DNA of 64,000 nucleotides from Bacteroidales bacterium UBA1173 (GTDB lineage Bacteria > Bacteroidota > Bacteroidia > Bacteroidales > F082), in assembly GCA_002311655.1 (NCBI GenBank), contig DBYZ01000004.1:113252-177251 (forward strand), given 5' to 3'. Every line of letters starts with the position of its first letter. Position 1 is the stretch's first letter. Made by a program: the position numbers and the translations under genes. Below are positions 40,591 through 49,867 of this stretch, in pieces. The notes under the pieces were generated by a model. It did not search any database and was not told where the DNA came from. It saw only the letters and a program-made list of their open reading frames with translations.

Positions 40591-43071
40591 TTATAACGGA
40601 TCAACATCAAGAGCAACGGTTACAGTTTTGTAATCGTTGTTCTTTTTAAATGCCTCGATGTTTTGTTTCAGGACTTCCTTGATTCTCATTGAGTTCTCAT
40701 TTCTGTCGAACTTGATGAGAATCTGTTTTATATATTGGTTTTTAATTCTTGAAACGACAGGATATTCCGGTCCAAGGAGATTGTGCTTGAATATCGGGCG
40801 CAATTTCTTGGCAAAATATTCGGCGGCGAGGTTGAGTTTGTTACTGTCGGTGTGACGTAACTTTATCATTATCAAGCGATAATAAGGCGGATAGCAGAAC
40901 TGCCTTCTAATTGGCATCTGTTCCTCGAAGAAACGCACGTAGTCATGGTTGACAACGTTCAAGATGACCGGATGAGTTGGCTGATAAGTCTGGATTATCA
41001 CCTTACCCTTCTCCCCTTTTCGTCCGGCGCGGCCACTCACCTGTTCCATCAGTTGGAAGCTTCGTTCGAAAGCCCTGAAATCGGGGAAAGAGAGCATGTT
41101 GTCGGCATCGAGTATTCCCACTGTCTTTACGTGGTCGAAGTCGAGACCTTTGGTAACCATTTGAGTGCCAACGAGGACATCTGTCTCGCGGTTTTTAAAC
41201 TGGTCGAGGATAAACTGATAGCTGTTCTTCGAGCGCGTGGTGTCGAGGTCGAGGCGAGCGCAGCGAGCCTCGGGAATGATGGTAGTGATATCCTCTTCAA
41301 CACGTTCGGTTCCGAAGCCATGCATCTTCAAGTCGGTGCTGTGGCATGACGGGCATTCGGAAGGCACCGATATGGTGTAGCCACAGTAATGACATTTCAT
41401 GATATTCTGCGCCTTGTGATACGTCATCGACACGTCGCAGTTGACGCACTGAGGCACCCAGTGACAGACGCCGCACTCGAGACGAAGCGAGAAACCACGA
41501 CGGTTTTGGAAAAGAATCACCTGGTTTTTATCGTTCAAGGTGTTACGCATGGCATTGACGAGCACGCTCCCGAAGTTAGCCTGCATCAGCTTACGTTTAC
41601 GCTCCACGCGCATGTCATCGACAATGATTTCAGGCATCTCAACACCCCCGAAGCGTTCAGTGAGCGAGACAAGGTGATAACGACCCTGACGGGCGTTGTA
41701 GTAGCTTTCAAACGATGGCGTCGCTGAACCAAGAATGACATCAGCATCATGATAACGAGCCAAAATCATGCTCAAGTCGCGGGCATTGTAACGTGGTGCG
41801 GGATCAATCTGCTTGAATGACGCATCATGTTCCTCGTCGACAATGATAAGGCCGAGGTCAGAAAACGGCAGCAAGATCGAGGAACGCGAGCCGATAATAA
41901 CCTGGTACTTAAGACTTTTAGACTTCTCAAAATCGAGGACCTGCTCCCAAATTTCAACACGTTCCATATCGCTGTAACGCGAGTGATAAACGCCCACCTT
42001 GTCGCCGAAATATCTCTTTAAACGATTGATAATCTGTTCAGTAAGAGCGATTTCCGGCAACAGATACAAGACCTGCTTGCCTTTGTCGAGAGCCTCTTGT
42101 ATAAGCTTGATATAAATCTCGGTCTTTCCAGAAGACGTGACACCATGCAAAAGGACAGGCTTTTGCTCCGCAAAACCCTGATGTATCTCATCAAATGCAA
42201 GTTGTTGTTTTTCAGTCAGTTGAATTGAACTGACATCAGTTAAAGCATCGAAACTCTTGAGTCTGCTGACACGTTTTTCGTAGGTTGTGAAGACACCTTT
42301 ATTAATAAGTGCCTTCAAGACAGCGCTGTTTGCATTCGATTTTTTGAGCAAATCAGAAGCCAAGACATCGTTTTCAGCATTTCCGCCGAGGACGAAGAAC
42401 GACATCACCACTTCGAGTTGTTTGTAGGCGCGTTTTGTGAGTTCGTCCATCAGTTCATGCATCTTCTCGTCGTTGTGATACTCTTCCGAAAGAGCCACAA
42501 AACGCTCATATTTGGCACGGAATTTCGGGTCAAGTTCCTCCTCCATCACCACGATTTTCTTTTCTATCATGGTTTTGATTAGAGGCATCACTTTTTTGTA
42601 TCCGATGATTTTGCTCACCTCGCTTATTGTCAGCTTCGGCTGCACCTGCAGCGCTTCGACGATAAGATATTCAAAGTCGTTGAGTGTCATCGTGTCGAGT
42701 TCAAACTCCTCAGAAAGCTTGATCTTCGACTCGCTTGAAAGTTTCATCGCTGAAGGAAGAGCTGCCTGCATCACCTCACCCTCGTAGCACAGGTAATAAT
42801 CACAAATCCATTGCCAGAATTTCAACTGGATGGAGTTCACCACCGGGTTTTCATCAAGGATACCAAGGATATATTTAACCTGCTCATAATCAGGAACTTG
42901 CTCTGTAACTTCGCTAATCAGTCCGGACATGATTTTAGTCCTGCCGAACTGCACCACTGCACGTTGTCCGACACGAACGCTGTCGTTCAGTTCCATCGGA
43001 ACACGATAGGAAAACGTGCCAGGAACCGGCAACGGCAGAATCACGTTAACGAAGAGAGTCTTTCTTTCCAT
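40591..43071 (-). CDS. priA: Primosomal protein N' (PriA helicase)
   Basis: An 826-residue replication-restart helicase. It has the N-terminal 3'-DNA-binding domain (VNVILPLPVPGTFSYRVP), Walker A LLHGVTSSGKTEIY, DEEH box IIVDEEHDASFKQ, and the helicase C-terminal motifs VLVGTQMVTKGLDF and GRAGRKGEKG. Zn is bound by the eight Cys of CGVC...CVNC and CHYC...CPSC. An upstream Met at 43092 lies upstream of the predicted transcription start and its extra residues come from a repeat fragment, so the start at 43071 is chosen. It restarts stalled forks and works with the ssb-type proteins. Confidence 0.95.
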   Translation of the reverse strand: MERKTLFVNVILPLPVPGTFSYRVPMELNDSVRVGQRAVVQFGRTKIMSGLISEVTEQVPDYEQVKYILGILDENPVVNSIQLKFWQWICDYYLCYEGEVMQAALPSAMKLSSESKIKLSEEFELDTMTLNDFEYLIVEALQVQPKLTISEVSKIIGYKKVMPLIKTMIEKKIVVMEEELDPKFRAKYERFVALSEEYHNDEKMHELMDELTKRAYKQLEVVMSFFVLGGNAENDVLASDLLKKSNANSAVLKALINKGVFTTYEKRVSRLKSFDALTDVSSIQLTEKQQLAFDEIHQGFAEQKPVLLHGVTSSGKTEIYIKLIQEALDKGKQVLYLLPEIALTEQIINRLKRYFGDKVGVYHSRYSDMERVEIWEQVLDFEKSKSLKYQVIIGSRSSILLPFSDLGLIIVDEEHDASFKQIDPAPRYNARDLSMILARYHDADVILGSATPSFESYYNARQGRYHLVSLTERFGGVEMPEIIVDDMRVERKRKLMQANFGSVLVNAMRNTLNDKNQVILFQNRRGFSLRLECGVCHWVPQCVNCDVSMTYHKAQNIMKCHYCGYTISVPSECPSCHSTDLKMHGFGTERVEEDITTIIPEARCARLDLDTTRSKNSYQFILDQFKNRETDVLVGTQMVTKGLDFDHVKTVGILDADNMLSFPDFRAFERSFQLMEQVSGRAGRKGEKGKVIIQTYQPTHPVILNVVNHDYVRFFEEQMPIRRQFCYPPYYRLIMIKLRHTDSNKLNLAAEYFAKKLRPIFKHNLLGPEYPVVSRIKNQYIKQILIKFDRNENSMRIKEVLKQNIEAFKKNNDYKTVTVALDVDPL

Positions 43072-43089
43072 AACACTCGAAATGACAAA

Positions 43090-43097
43090 CAAAAATA
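43090..43097 (-). promoter_or_regulatory. Bacteroidota -7 box, minus strand (TATTTTTG)
   Basis: TATTTTTG on the minus strand puts the transcription start at about 43083, so the priA leader is about 12 bases. It supports the ATG at 43071 rather than 43092. A short fragment of the tcatttcgag repeat lies in the leader. Confidence 0.65.
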
Positions 43098-43150
43098 CTA
43101 ATTATTTTGAAATTTTTACTATTTTTACAAAATTAAAAACAATCATTTAT

Positions 43151-44419
43151 ATGAAAAACAAATTATTGATAATCATATTATTAGCTTTTACCATAAATCT
43201 TTCAGGGCAAAATCTGAAATCTTTTGGAGACATAAATTACAAGGAAGAGGTGCAGACCGTGTTGCTTCATCCGACGGGTTTTGAGCTCGACAAACCTGTG
43301 ATTTATCTCAACAACATGCTGGAGCAGCTGCACCTTCAGTTTGATGTTTTTGTCAACGAAGCACCTTATTTATATTACACTTTTGTGCATTGCGACAACA
43401 AATGGCAGCCATCTGATTTGCCGAAAAACGATTATATAAGCGGCTTTTTTCAAGACGAAATCCTCAATTTCACGTTCTCTTTTAACACTTTTGTGGATTA
43501 TGTGCATTACGACCTCGTCTTCCCAACTTCAGACATGATGCCAAAGATTTCAGGCAATTATCTTCTTGTTGTTACCGGTGAAGATCCGAATGACATATAT
43601 TTCACACGCAGGTTTTATGTTGTGGAGGATATCGCGCGCATAAGCGCAAGCGTGCCACGTTATCCTTTCGATTTGAATCTCGGCACCAACAAGCAGGAAA
43701 TCGACCTTGAAATAACATATCCCGACCTTTTCAACTCGCGCGCCGACCAATATTCCAATGTCACGATTCAGCAAAACGGTCGCTGGGACAATGCCGTTTT
43801 CGGTCTGAAGCCGACTTACGTTTATCCTGAAAAGATATCATACATGAACAACGCAAAAACGGTTTTTGAGTCTGGAAATCAGTTTCTTAGAATAAACACC
43901 AGCAATTTTGAAAACCGTCCGGAGAAGACGAGAAGTGTAAATCGGGAGGAAGATTACTATGTGATTAGGCTTCATGAAGACACGAAAAGAAGTACTCACA
44001 ACTACGCCACTGACGAGGATATCTACGGTGAGAAATTTATTTATCTGGAGCGTGAAGGCATGGATGCGACCAACGAAGCCGACTATGCGATGGTTGATTT
44101 CTTCCTGCAATGGCCGCAGTATATGTTCGGCAAAGATGTCTACATCATCGGAGCTATTACCGACTGGCGACTTGACGAGAACTCAAAGATGGAATACGAT
44201 CCAGAGCGTCGCGGATACAAGAAAGGACTGTTTTTAAAACAAGGCTATTACGATTATATGTATCTTGTGAAAGACAACGCTTCGGGTATGACTTCAGTGG
44301 CACCGGTGAATGGCGATTTCTGGGAAACGAACAACATGTACCACATTTTTGTTTATTTGTTCAACCCGATTCAGAATTACGACAAGCTTATTGGATACAC
44401 AACGATAAAATCACACTAA
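43151..44419 (+). CDS. T9SS plug protein (DUF5103 type)
   Basis: A 422-residue secreted protein with a signal peptide (MKNKLLIIILLAFTINLSG, cut before QNLK). The N-terminal half (DUF5103), with INYKEEVQTVLLHPTGFELDKPVIYLNN-like residues and the later FTFSFNTFVDYVHYDLVFP, matches the plug that closes the SprA channel of the type IX secretion system. The Ig-like C-terminal segment is also present. It supports the view that this organism has a full T9SS, together with gldD/gldE and the two sorting-domain cargos. The ATG at 43151 gives the signal peptide; the longer frame from 43016 lies antisense to priA and is rejected. Confidence 0.88.
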   Translation: MKNKLLIIILLAFTINLSGQNLKSFGDINYKEEVQTVLLHPTGFELDKPVIYLNNMLEQLHLQFDVFVNEAPYLYYTFVHCDNKWQPSDLPKNDYISGFFQDEILNFTFSFNTFVDYVHYDLVFPTSDMMPKISGNYLLVVTGEDPNDIYFTRRFYVVEDIARISASVPRYPFDLNLGTNKQEIDLEITYPDLFNSRADQYSNVTIQQNGRWDNAVFGLKPTYVYPEKISYMNNAKTVFESGNQFLRINTSNFENRPEKTRSVNREEDYYVIRLHEDTKRSTHNYATDEDIYGEKFIYLEREGMDATNEADYAMVDFFLQWPQYMFGKDVYIIGAITDWRLDENSKMEYDPERRGYKKGLFLKQGYYDYMYLVKDNASGMTSVAPVNGDFWETNNMYHIFVYLFNPIQNYDKLIGYTTIKSH

Positions 44420-44422
44420 GTC

Positions 44423-45385
44423 ATGAAGAAAGCTTTTTATATTTTAGGAATTGCATTATTATTAGCTTCTTGTGCCAAACAGCCGCCGAAAATCGAGTAT
44501 TCAGGCATCACGCAAGGGTCATATTTCTCAATTATTTATTATGATGAGAACGACAGGCATTTTGAGGACGACATCGACTTTTATCTGAAGATGGTTGACA
44601 AATCGGTGTCGCTTTGGAACGAAAACTCTATCATCAGCAAGGTAAACCGCAACGAAGATGTCACGATAAACAAGATTTTCAAGGATAATTTCGATCTTGC
44701 ACAGAAAGCTTCAGAGCTTTCAGACGGCGCTTTCGATGCCACCATCGGTCCGTTGGTATCAGCATGGGGCTTTCATTATAAAAAAGAGCTTGAGATGACA
44801 CCAGAGATGGTTGATTCAATACGTCAACTCGTTGGATATCAGAAAGTTAAGATTGTCGATAATAAGGTTGTGAAAGAAAATCCCAACATGACTCTCGATT
44901 TCAACGCTGTGGCACAAGGATACACAGCGGATTTAATCGCCAAGTTGTTGGATTTCAAAGGTGTAAGGAGCTATTTGATTGATGTCGGCGGCGAAATCAT
45001 GACGAAAGGTACAAAACCGAACGGCAAGATGTGGACGATTGGGATTGAGAAGCCAGCGGAGAGTTTCGATTCAAAACGCTCGGTTCAAACTAAGATAGAA
45101 GTCAAAAACAAGGGTGTTGTAACTTCCGGAAACTACAGGAAATACATTGAAAAAGACGGTGTCCGCTATTCGCACAGCATCGATCCGAAGACCGGATATC
45201 CTGTTGAGCACAATCTTTTGAGTGCCACCATTATCGCCGACAACGCTGCCTGGGCAGACTGTTTGGCAACGATTTGTATGTTAGTTGGAAAAGAAAAAGC
45301 CTCGAAACTGCTTGAAGGACAAGGTGTCGAGGCGTATTTCATATTTGTCGAAGACGGAATTATCAAATCTGAGTGGTTACACTAA
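44423..45385 (+). CDS. apbE: FAD:protein FMN transferase (ApbE), lipoprotein
   Basis: A 320-residue lipoprotein (lipobox LLLASC, Cys17) of the ApbE family. It attaches FMN to Thr or Ser of target flavoproteins such as NqrC/RnfG subunits, using FAD and Mg2+. Seen are DKSVSLWNENSIISKVN, FDATIGPLVSAWGF, the LDFNAVAQGYTADLIA segment and the VDIGGEIMTKG-type loop (here LIDVGGEIMTKGTKP). It starts 4 bases after the plug gene. No Nqr or Rnf genes are in the window. Confidence 0.93.
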   Translation: MKKAFYILGIALLLASCAKQPPKIEYSGITQGSYFSIIYYDENDRHFEDDIDFYLKMVDKSVSLWNENSIISKVNRNEDVTINKIFKDNFDLAQKASELSDGAFDATIGPLVSAWGFHYKKELEMTPEMVDSIRQLVGYQKVKIVDNKVVKENPNMTLDFNAVAQGYTADLIAKLLDFKGVRSYLIDVGGEIMTKGTKPNGKMWTIGIEKPAESFDSKRSVQTKIEVKNKGVVTSGNYRKYIEKDGVRYSHSIDPKTGYPVEHNLLSATIIADNAAWADCLATICMLVGKEKASKLLEGQGVEAYFIFVEDGIIKSEWLH

Positions 45386-45600
45386 TTTGAATGAGGTTCC
45401 TCGCTGCGCTCGGAATGACAGGTTATTTTATTTTGACACTGCGTTTCATCACCTCCACAAATACATGGGGCATCAGGGTCGAGTGAGTGGGCGCATTTCC
45501 GCTCGAATTTGCCGTTTTTCTTTACGAGACTCTTGATTCCTATCGCGGCAAACGCCAACAGGACGAGAAACAACGTAGGAATCAAGAATGCCCAATACAT
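45382..45600 (-). CDS. Small membrane protein, 72 aa, C-terminus from a repeat
   Basis: A 72-residue protein with one N-terminal membrane helix (MYWAFLIPTLFLVLLAFAAIGI) followed by a short Cys-containing soluble part (CAHSLDPDAPCICGG). Its last dozen codons (CHSERSEEPHSN) are the translation of a half-copy of the tcatttcgag-type repeat at 45387-45423. The original C-terminus may have been longer or different. It begins at the base after the tyrS stop, so it is translationally tied to tyrS. The frame overlaps the apbE stop by 4 bases. A conserved small Cys-containing membrane protein of this shape is common in Bacteroidota; its function is unknown. Confidence 0.65.
   Translation of the reverse strand: MYWAFLIPTLFLVLLAFAAIGIKSLVKKNGKFERKCAHSLDPDAPCICGGDETQCQNKITCHSERSEEPHSN
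45387..45423. repeat. Half-copy of the palindromic repeat within coding sequence
   Basis: The sequence gaatgaggttcctcgctgcg followed by ctcggaatgacagg matches one arm of the palindromic repeat family. It provides the C-terminal residues of the 72-aa membrane protein. Confidence 0.75.
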
Positions 45601-46896
45601 TTATTCGCAGACTACTAAGTAATAGTTCTTTTTACCTTTCTGGACAAGGATGTACTTGCCGTTGAGGAGGTCGTCGGTGCCGACGGTCTTCTGTTCGGTC
45701 ACTTTGTCCTTGTTGATTGACACGCCGTTGCCCTGGACCATCTTACGAGCCTCGCCTTTTGATGGGAACACGTTGGTCTGCACGAGGAAATCGACGATAC
45801 CGACACCAGCGCCAAGTGCGTCTTTCGAGAATGTTGACTGCGGAACGCCGTCGAAGATACTCAACAATGTGTTCTCATCGAATTTATGCAATGCCTCTGC
45901 TGTACCTTTGCCGAACAAAATCTGTGTAGCTTCTTCTGCCATCTCGAGGTCTTCCTTTGAATGAACCACGAGAGTAAGCTCGCGTGCCAGTGTGCGCTGA
46001 AGCTCGCGGAGATGCGGCTCTGCCTGATGGCGTGCAATCAAAGCATCGATTTCGTCTTTCTTCAACAAGGTAAAAATCTTGATGTAACGTGCAGCGTCTT
46101 CGTCGGTGCAGTTCATCCAGAACTGGTAGAAAGCGTATGGTGAGGTCTTCTCCGGGTCAAGCCAGATGTTACCTTTTTCGGTCTTGCCGAACTTGCCGCC
46201 GTCAGCCTTGGTGATGAGGTTGCATGTCAAGGCAAATGCTTCTTTGTCGGCACCGAGTTTGCGGCGGATGAGCTCTGTACCTGTAGTGATGTTACCCCAC
46301 TGGTCGCTGCCGCCCATCTGAAGCTTGCAGTTCTTGTGCTCGAAGAGATAGAGGAAATCGTAGCCCTGCACAAGCTGGTAGCTGAACTCTGTGAACGACA
46401 TGCCGTCGCCTTCGCCGTTGAAACGTTTCTTCACCGAATCCTTCGCCATCATGTAGTTGACGGTGATGTGCTTGCCGATGTCGCGGATGAAATGCAGGAA
46501 AGTATAATCCTTCATCCAGTCGTAGTTGTTGACAAGCTCAGCACGGTTCGGGGCGTCGCTGTCGAAGTCGAGGAACTTGGCGAGCTGTTTCTTGATGCAA
46601 GCCTGGTTATGCTGTAATGTCTCGTCGTTCAACAAGTTACGCTCAGCAGACTTACCTGACGGGTCACCAATCATACCTGTTGCGCCACCGAGCAATGCCA
46701 GTGGTTTATGGCCGGCAGCCTGAAAATGACGCAGCATCATGATGCCGCAAAGGTGTCCGATATGCAGTGAGTCGGCGGTCGGGTCGATACCGAGGTACGC
46801 CGTGGTCATCTCTTTTTTCAACTGTTCTTCTGTGCCTGGGGTCATGTTGTTCAACATACCGCGCCAGCGCAATTCTTCTACGAAATCTTCTCTCAT
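45601..46896 (-). CDS. tyrS: Tyrosyl-tRNA synthetase
   Basis: A 431-residue class I synthetase that charges tRNA-Tyr. HIGH-type motif: DSLHIGHLCG; KMSKS-type motif: GGKFGKTEKG; C-terminal S4-like RNA-binding domain (KMVQGNGVSINKDKV). The start at 46896 (MREDFVEELRWRGML) is chosen because a longer frame from 46926 would begin within the -7 box at 46924-46931. A 72-aa membrane protein follows with no gap. Confidence 0.95.
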   Translation of the reverse strand: MREDFVEELRWRGMLNNMTPGTEEQLKKEMTTAYLGIDPTADSLHIGHLCGIMMLRHFQAAGHKPLALLGGATGMIGDPSGKSAERNLLNDETLQHNQACIKKQLAKFLDFDSDAPNRAELVNNYDWMKDYTFLHFIRDIGKHITVNYMMAKDSVKKRFNGEGDGMSFTEFSYQLVQGYDFLYLFEHKNCKLQMGGSDQWGNITTGTELIRRKLGADKEAFALTCNLITKADGGKFGKTEKGNIWLDPEKTSPYAFYQFWMNCTDEDAARYIKIFTLLKKDEIDALIARHQAEPHLRELQRTLARELTLVVHSKEDLEMAEEATQILFGKGTAEALHKFDENTLLSIFDGVPQSTFSKDALGAGVGIVDFLVQTNVFPSKGEARKMVQGNGVSINKDKVTEQKTVGTDDLLNGKYILVQKGKKNYYLVVCE

Positions 46897-46923
46897 CGAA
46901 TGATTATTGTTAAAATTAGGTTG

Positions 46924-46931
46924 CAAAAATA
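46924..46931 (-). promoter_or_regulatory. Bacteroidota -7 box, minus strand (TATTTTTG)
   Basis: TATTTTTG followed by C on the minus strand is the probable promoter of tyrS. It also decides the tyrS start. Confidence 0.7.
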
Positions 46932-46965
46932 CTCATTTTTTTCGTAATAAAAGGCAAAAAATACT

Positions 46966-46973
46966 TAATTTTG
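46966..46973 (+). promoter_or_regulatory. Bacteroidota -7 box (TAATTTTG) of first acylation cassette
   Basis: TAATTTTG followed by C lies 20 bases before the ATG of the first AlgX-like gene and is divergent from the tyrS promoter. It should drive the 46994-51373 cassette. Confidence 0.7.
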
Positions 46974-46993
46974 CACAATAATTATATGCCTTG

Positions 46994-48367
46994 ATGAAAA
47001 ACAAAAAGCTGTTCGCGATAATGTTCGCCGTGCTCATCACACTATTGTTTTTGCCAATAGTGCAAGGCTGTTTTAACATCTTTCATTTCGAGCCTTTGCA
47101 AGGAGCTTACGTCAAGACTTCAAAACCGGCTTTGACTTTCGACAATTATGCGAACGGCAAATATCAGGCAAATCTCGAGAAATATGTAGCTGAGAATCAC
47201 GGATTCAGGCAGCCGATAATCAGGCTTTACAACCAGTATCTCTGGGATTTTTACAAGAAAACATACGCTGCCAACGATGTGGTATACGGCAAGGACGGAT
47301 GGCTGTTTTTCAATAAAAACATTGAGGTTTATTATGGCACATATCAGCACAAGCACTTCAAAAGCAACTATGCTGCCAAGTCGGCATACGACATCAGGAT
47401 TCGCACGATGAACAAGCTGCGCCATGTGCTCAAGGATTTCGATATCGAGTTTTTGGCATATATAAGTCCGGACAAATGCTATGTTTTTCCCGAATTCGTT
47501 CCTGAAAGAGAACACGACACGACGACTATCGACGCCTGCGCATATTTTGTCGACAGCTTCAAAAAGCTCGACTTCCCGTGCATTGAGATGACCGAGATGT
47601 TTTGTCGTTTTCGTGACACCATGCGCTTTGAGCCATTCACGCCGGCGGGCGCGCACTGGAACTTCTCATGCGTCTATGCCGCCGACAGTCTTTTCCGTTT
47701 TATCGAGAGCCTGAAAGGTATAAACCTTGCCGACATAAACATCAGCAATTACAGGAGATATGACAAGGCGATGGAGAAGCAGAACCAAGGCGACTTCGAC
47801 ATGGAATGGATGCTGAACCTAAGTCGGGAGTTCAACCATTCAAAATATGAATTATATGGTGCCGATGTCACGATACATTCCGACTCGACGTGCACGAAGC
47901 CGAGTGTCCTTTTCATCGGCAACTCTTTCTTCTGGCGTTTCAAAGACTTTATCAATTTTGACGAAGTGTTTGATTATCCGAGGCTTTGGTACTACAACAA
48001 GACAGCACGCAACCTCAGCGACTGGAGCAAAAAAGACTGCAACCAGGTCGATTTCCTGTCGGAGATTTTCAAATCCGACTATATTGTGACTTTCTGCGGC
48101 GACACACAGTTATTCGAGATGTCGTTCGGCTTCGCCGGAAAAGCTTTGGTGGCGCTGTGCATCCCCGATGACATTTACGAAGAAAAGATAAAATATTTGT
48201 GTGAGAAATACAACTATAGCAGAGACAAAGCGACTGACATTATCATCAACAATCCCGAGGTGTTCCAGGAGCTGAAAGGCGACGGCATACCGACAATTCG
48301 CAACGAACGAGCGCTCGAGAAGGCTCGCGCAATAAGACAATCCCGCATCGAACAAAATAACAATTGA
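46994..48367 (+). CDS. AlgX/AlgJ-like SGNH protein 1 of acylation cassette A
   Basis: A 457-residue protein with an N-terminal membrane anchor (about residues 6-24) and a periplasmic SGNH-hydrolase-like domain of the AlgX/AlgJ type, which transfers acetyl groups to polysaccharides. The conserved N-terminal block ENHGFRQPIIRLYNQYLWDFY is at residues 67-87. The catalytic region keeps His221 in AGAHWN and Ser311 in FIGNSFFW. However, the Asp of the usual DxHW motif is replaced by Gly (GAHW), and the Asp of GDSF is Asn. It probably depends on the MBOAT partner 18 bases downstream. ATG 46994 is chosen over the in-frame TTG at 46991. It lacks the C-terminal helical tail of copies 2 and 4. Confidence 0.8.
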   Translation: MKNKKLFAIMFAVLITLLFLPIVQGCFNIFHFEPLQGAYVKTSKPALTFDNYANGKYQANLEKYVAENHGFRQPIIRLYNQYLWDFYKKTYAANDVVYGKDGWLFFNKNIEVYYGTYQHKHFKSNYAAKSAYDIRIRTMNKLRHVLKDFDIEFLAYISPDKCYVFPEFVPEREHDTTTIDACAYFVDSFKKLDFPCIEMTEMFCRFRDTMRFEPFTPAGAHWNFSCVYAADSLFRFIESLKGINLADINISNYRRYDKAMEKQNQGDFDMEWMLNLSREFNHSKYELYGADVTIHSDSTCTKPSVLFIGNSFFWRFKDFINFDEVFDYPRLWYYNKTARNLSDWSKKDCNQVDFLSEIFKSDYIVTFCGDTQLFEMSFGFAGKALVALCIPDDIYEEKIKYLCEKYNYSRDKATDIIINNPEVFQELKGDGIPTIRNERALEKARAIRQSRIEQNNN

Positions 48368-48385
48368 TAATAAAAATATACAGAT

Positions 48386-49855
48386 ATGGTTTTTAGCAGC
48401 AACGTTTTCCTTTTATATTTCCTGCCGATATTCCTTGCGGCGTATTTCCTCACGCCGCTACGCTGGCGCAACTACACGCTTCTGTTTGCCTCCATCTTGT
48501 TTTATGCCTTCGGCGCTCCCGAGTTCATCATTCAGTTTCTGATCTCGATTGTCGCCAATTTCTATCTTGTCAGATGGATGGTTAAGACCGACAACCCATT
48601 GAAAAAGAAGATTTTATGCGGCATCTCCATCGCTATAAGTATCGGGCTGCTGTTTTATTACAAATACGGCAACTTCACGATGCAGAACATCAACTATGTG
48701 CTCGGATGGGTGCACGTGGAGCCTATGAAATGGGTGAAGATACTGCTCCCGATAGGTATCTCGTTTTTCTCATTCCAGAGCGTCACCTACACTCTCGACA
48801 CATATCGCAAAGTCAACGAGCCGATGGAGCGCCTGACCGATTACATGCTTTACATCGCGATGTTCCCGCAGCTCGTCGCCGGTCCTATCATACGTTACTG
48901 CGACATTGCCGACCAGATTCGTCATCGCGAGGCTGAATACGCCGACCGACTGCAAGGCTTCTATCGTTTTGTTTTGGGTCTCGCCAAGAAAGTCCTCATC
49001 GCCGATGTTATTGGATATCAAGTAGATAAAATCTTAGGTCCGTCGAATTACGACATCCTGACCTCTGTGCAACTCGCCGACATCACCGACAAAATCGCAA
49101 CTCTCGACTCCTCAATGGCGTGGATTGCGATATTGGCGTTCACCTTCCAGATTTACTTCGACTTCGCGGGTTATTCTGACATGGCGATTGGTCTCGGTCG
49201 CATGATGGGCTTCAAGTTCCCTGAAAACTTCGACAACCCATACGTCTCAACCACCATCTCGGAGTTTTGGCGCCGCTGGCACCAAACGTTCAGCGTGTTC
49301 ATCAAGAACTACCTGTATTTCCCGCTGGGTGGCAGCCGCGTGAAGACCGAGGGACGCAAATATTTCAACCTCTGGTTCTGTTTCCTCATCTCAGGTTTGT
49401 GGCATGGAGCCGCATGGAACTTCGTGATTTACGGAGCGTTGCAGGGTATCTTCATCTGTGCCGATAAACTGTTCCTGCGTAAGTTCAACGAACGCATCGG
49501 ACGGGTGCCGGCGGTCATATGCACATTTGCCATCATAGTGCTGACACGTTGTTTCTTCCGCATCGAGCGTATCGATTTGTCATGGATGTTCATCAAACGA
49601 CTCTTCGCTTTCGAGTTTACGCCGGTGCATTTCTCCGACAACCCGCATTTCTTCACCACCATGATCATCGCCGCATTCTTCTCGTTTATCACCTTGACGA
49701 AGTTCGGCCTTAGGTGGCAGGAAAAAGTCTATTTCACTGAATACAACAGACGCCAGCATATCATCGCGTTCGTGCTCTCGATTTGTGGCTTCATCTTCTG
49801 CCTCGGCGCCTTGAACGCTACAGGATTCAGCCCGTTCATCTATTTCAGGTTCTAA
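48386..49855 (+). CDS. MBOAT O-acyltransferase of cassette A (AlgI-like)
   Basis: A 489-residue polytopic membrane protein with about 11 hydrophobic helices, of the MBOAT family (AlgI/PatA/DltB-like). It moves an acyl group, usually acetyl, from a cytoplasmic donor across the membrane to a periplasmic transferase. Catalytic His340 lies in LWHGAAWNF, and the second conserved His is His299 in EFWRRWHQ. The signature FDFAGYSDMAIGLG is present. Compared with its paralogue at 54686 it has a 17-residue-longer loop around 217-240. It is flanked on both sides by AlgX-like genes, 18 bases before and 12 bases after. Confidence 0.92.
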   Translation: MVFSSNVFLLYFLPIFLAAYFLTPLRWRNYTLLFASILFYAFGAPEFIIQFLISIVANFYLVRWMVKTDNPLKKKILCGISIAISIGLLFYYKYGNFTMQNINYVLGWVHVEPMKWVKILLPIGISFFSFQSVTYTLDTYRKVNEPMERLTDYMLYIAMFPQLVAGPIIRYCDIADQIRHREAEYADRLQGFYRFVLGLAKKVLIADVIGYQVDKILGPSNYDILTSVQLADITDKIATLDSSMAWIAILAFTFQIYFDFAGYSDMAIGLGRMMGFKFPENFDNPYVSTTISEFWRRWHQTFSVFIKNYLYFPLGGSRVKTEGRKYFNLWFCFLISGLWHGAAWNFVIYGALQGIFICADKLFLRKFNERIGRVPAVICTFAIIVLTRCFFRIERIDLSWMFIKRLFAFEFTPVHFSDNPHFFTTMIIAAFFSFITLTKFGLRWQEKVYFTEYNRRQHIIAFVLSICGFIFCLGALNATGFSPFIYFRF

Positions 49856-49867
49856 TTTTGTAAAGTA

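Noticed and set aside
40945..41349. A 134-codon plus-strand ORF inside priA
   Set aside because: Antisense shadow of the helicase C-terminal motifs; no independent support.
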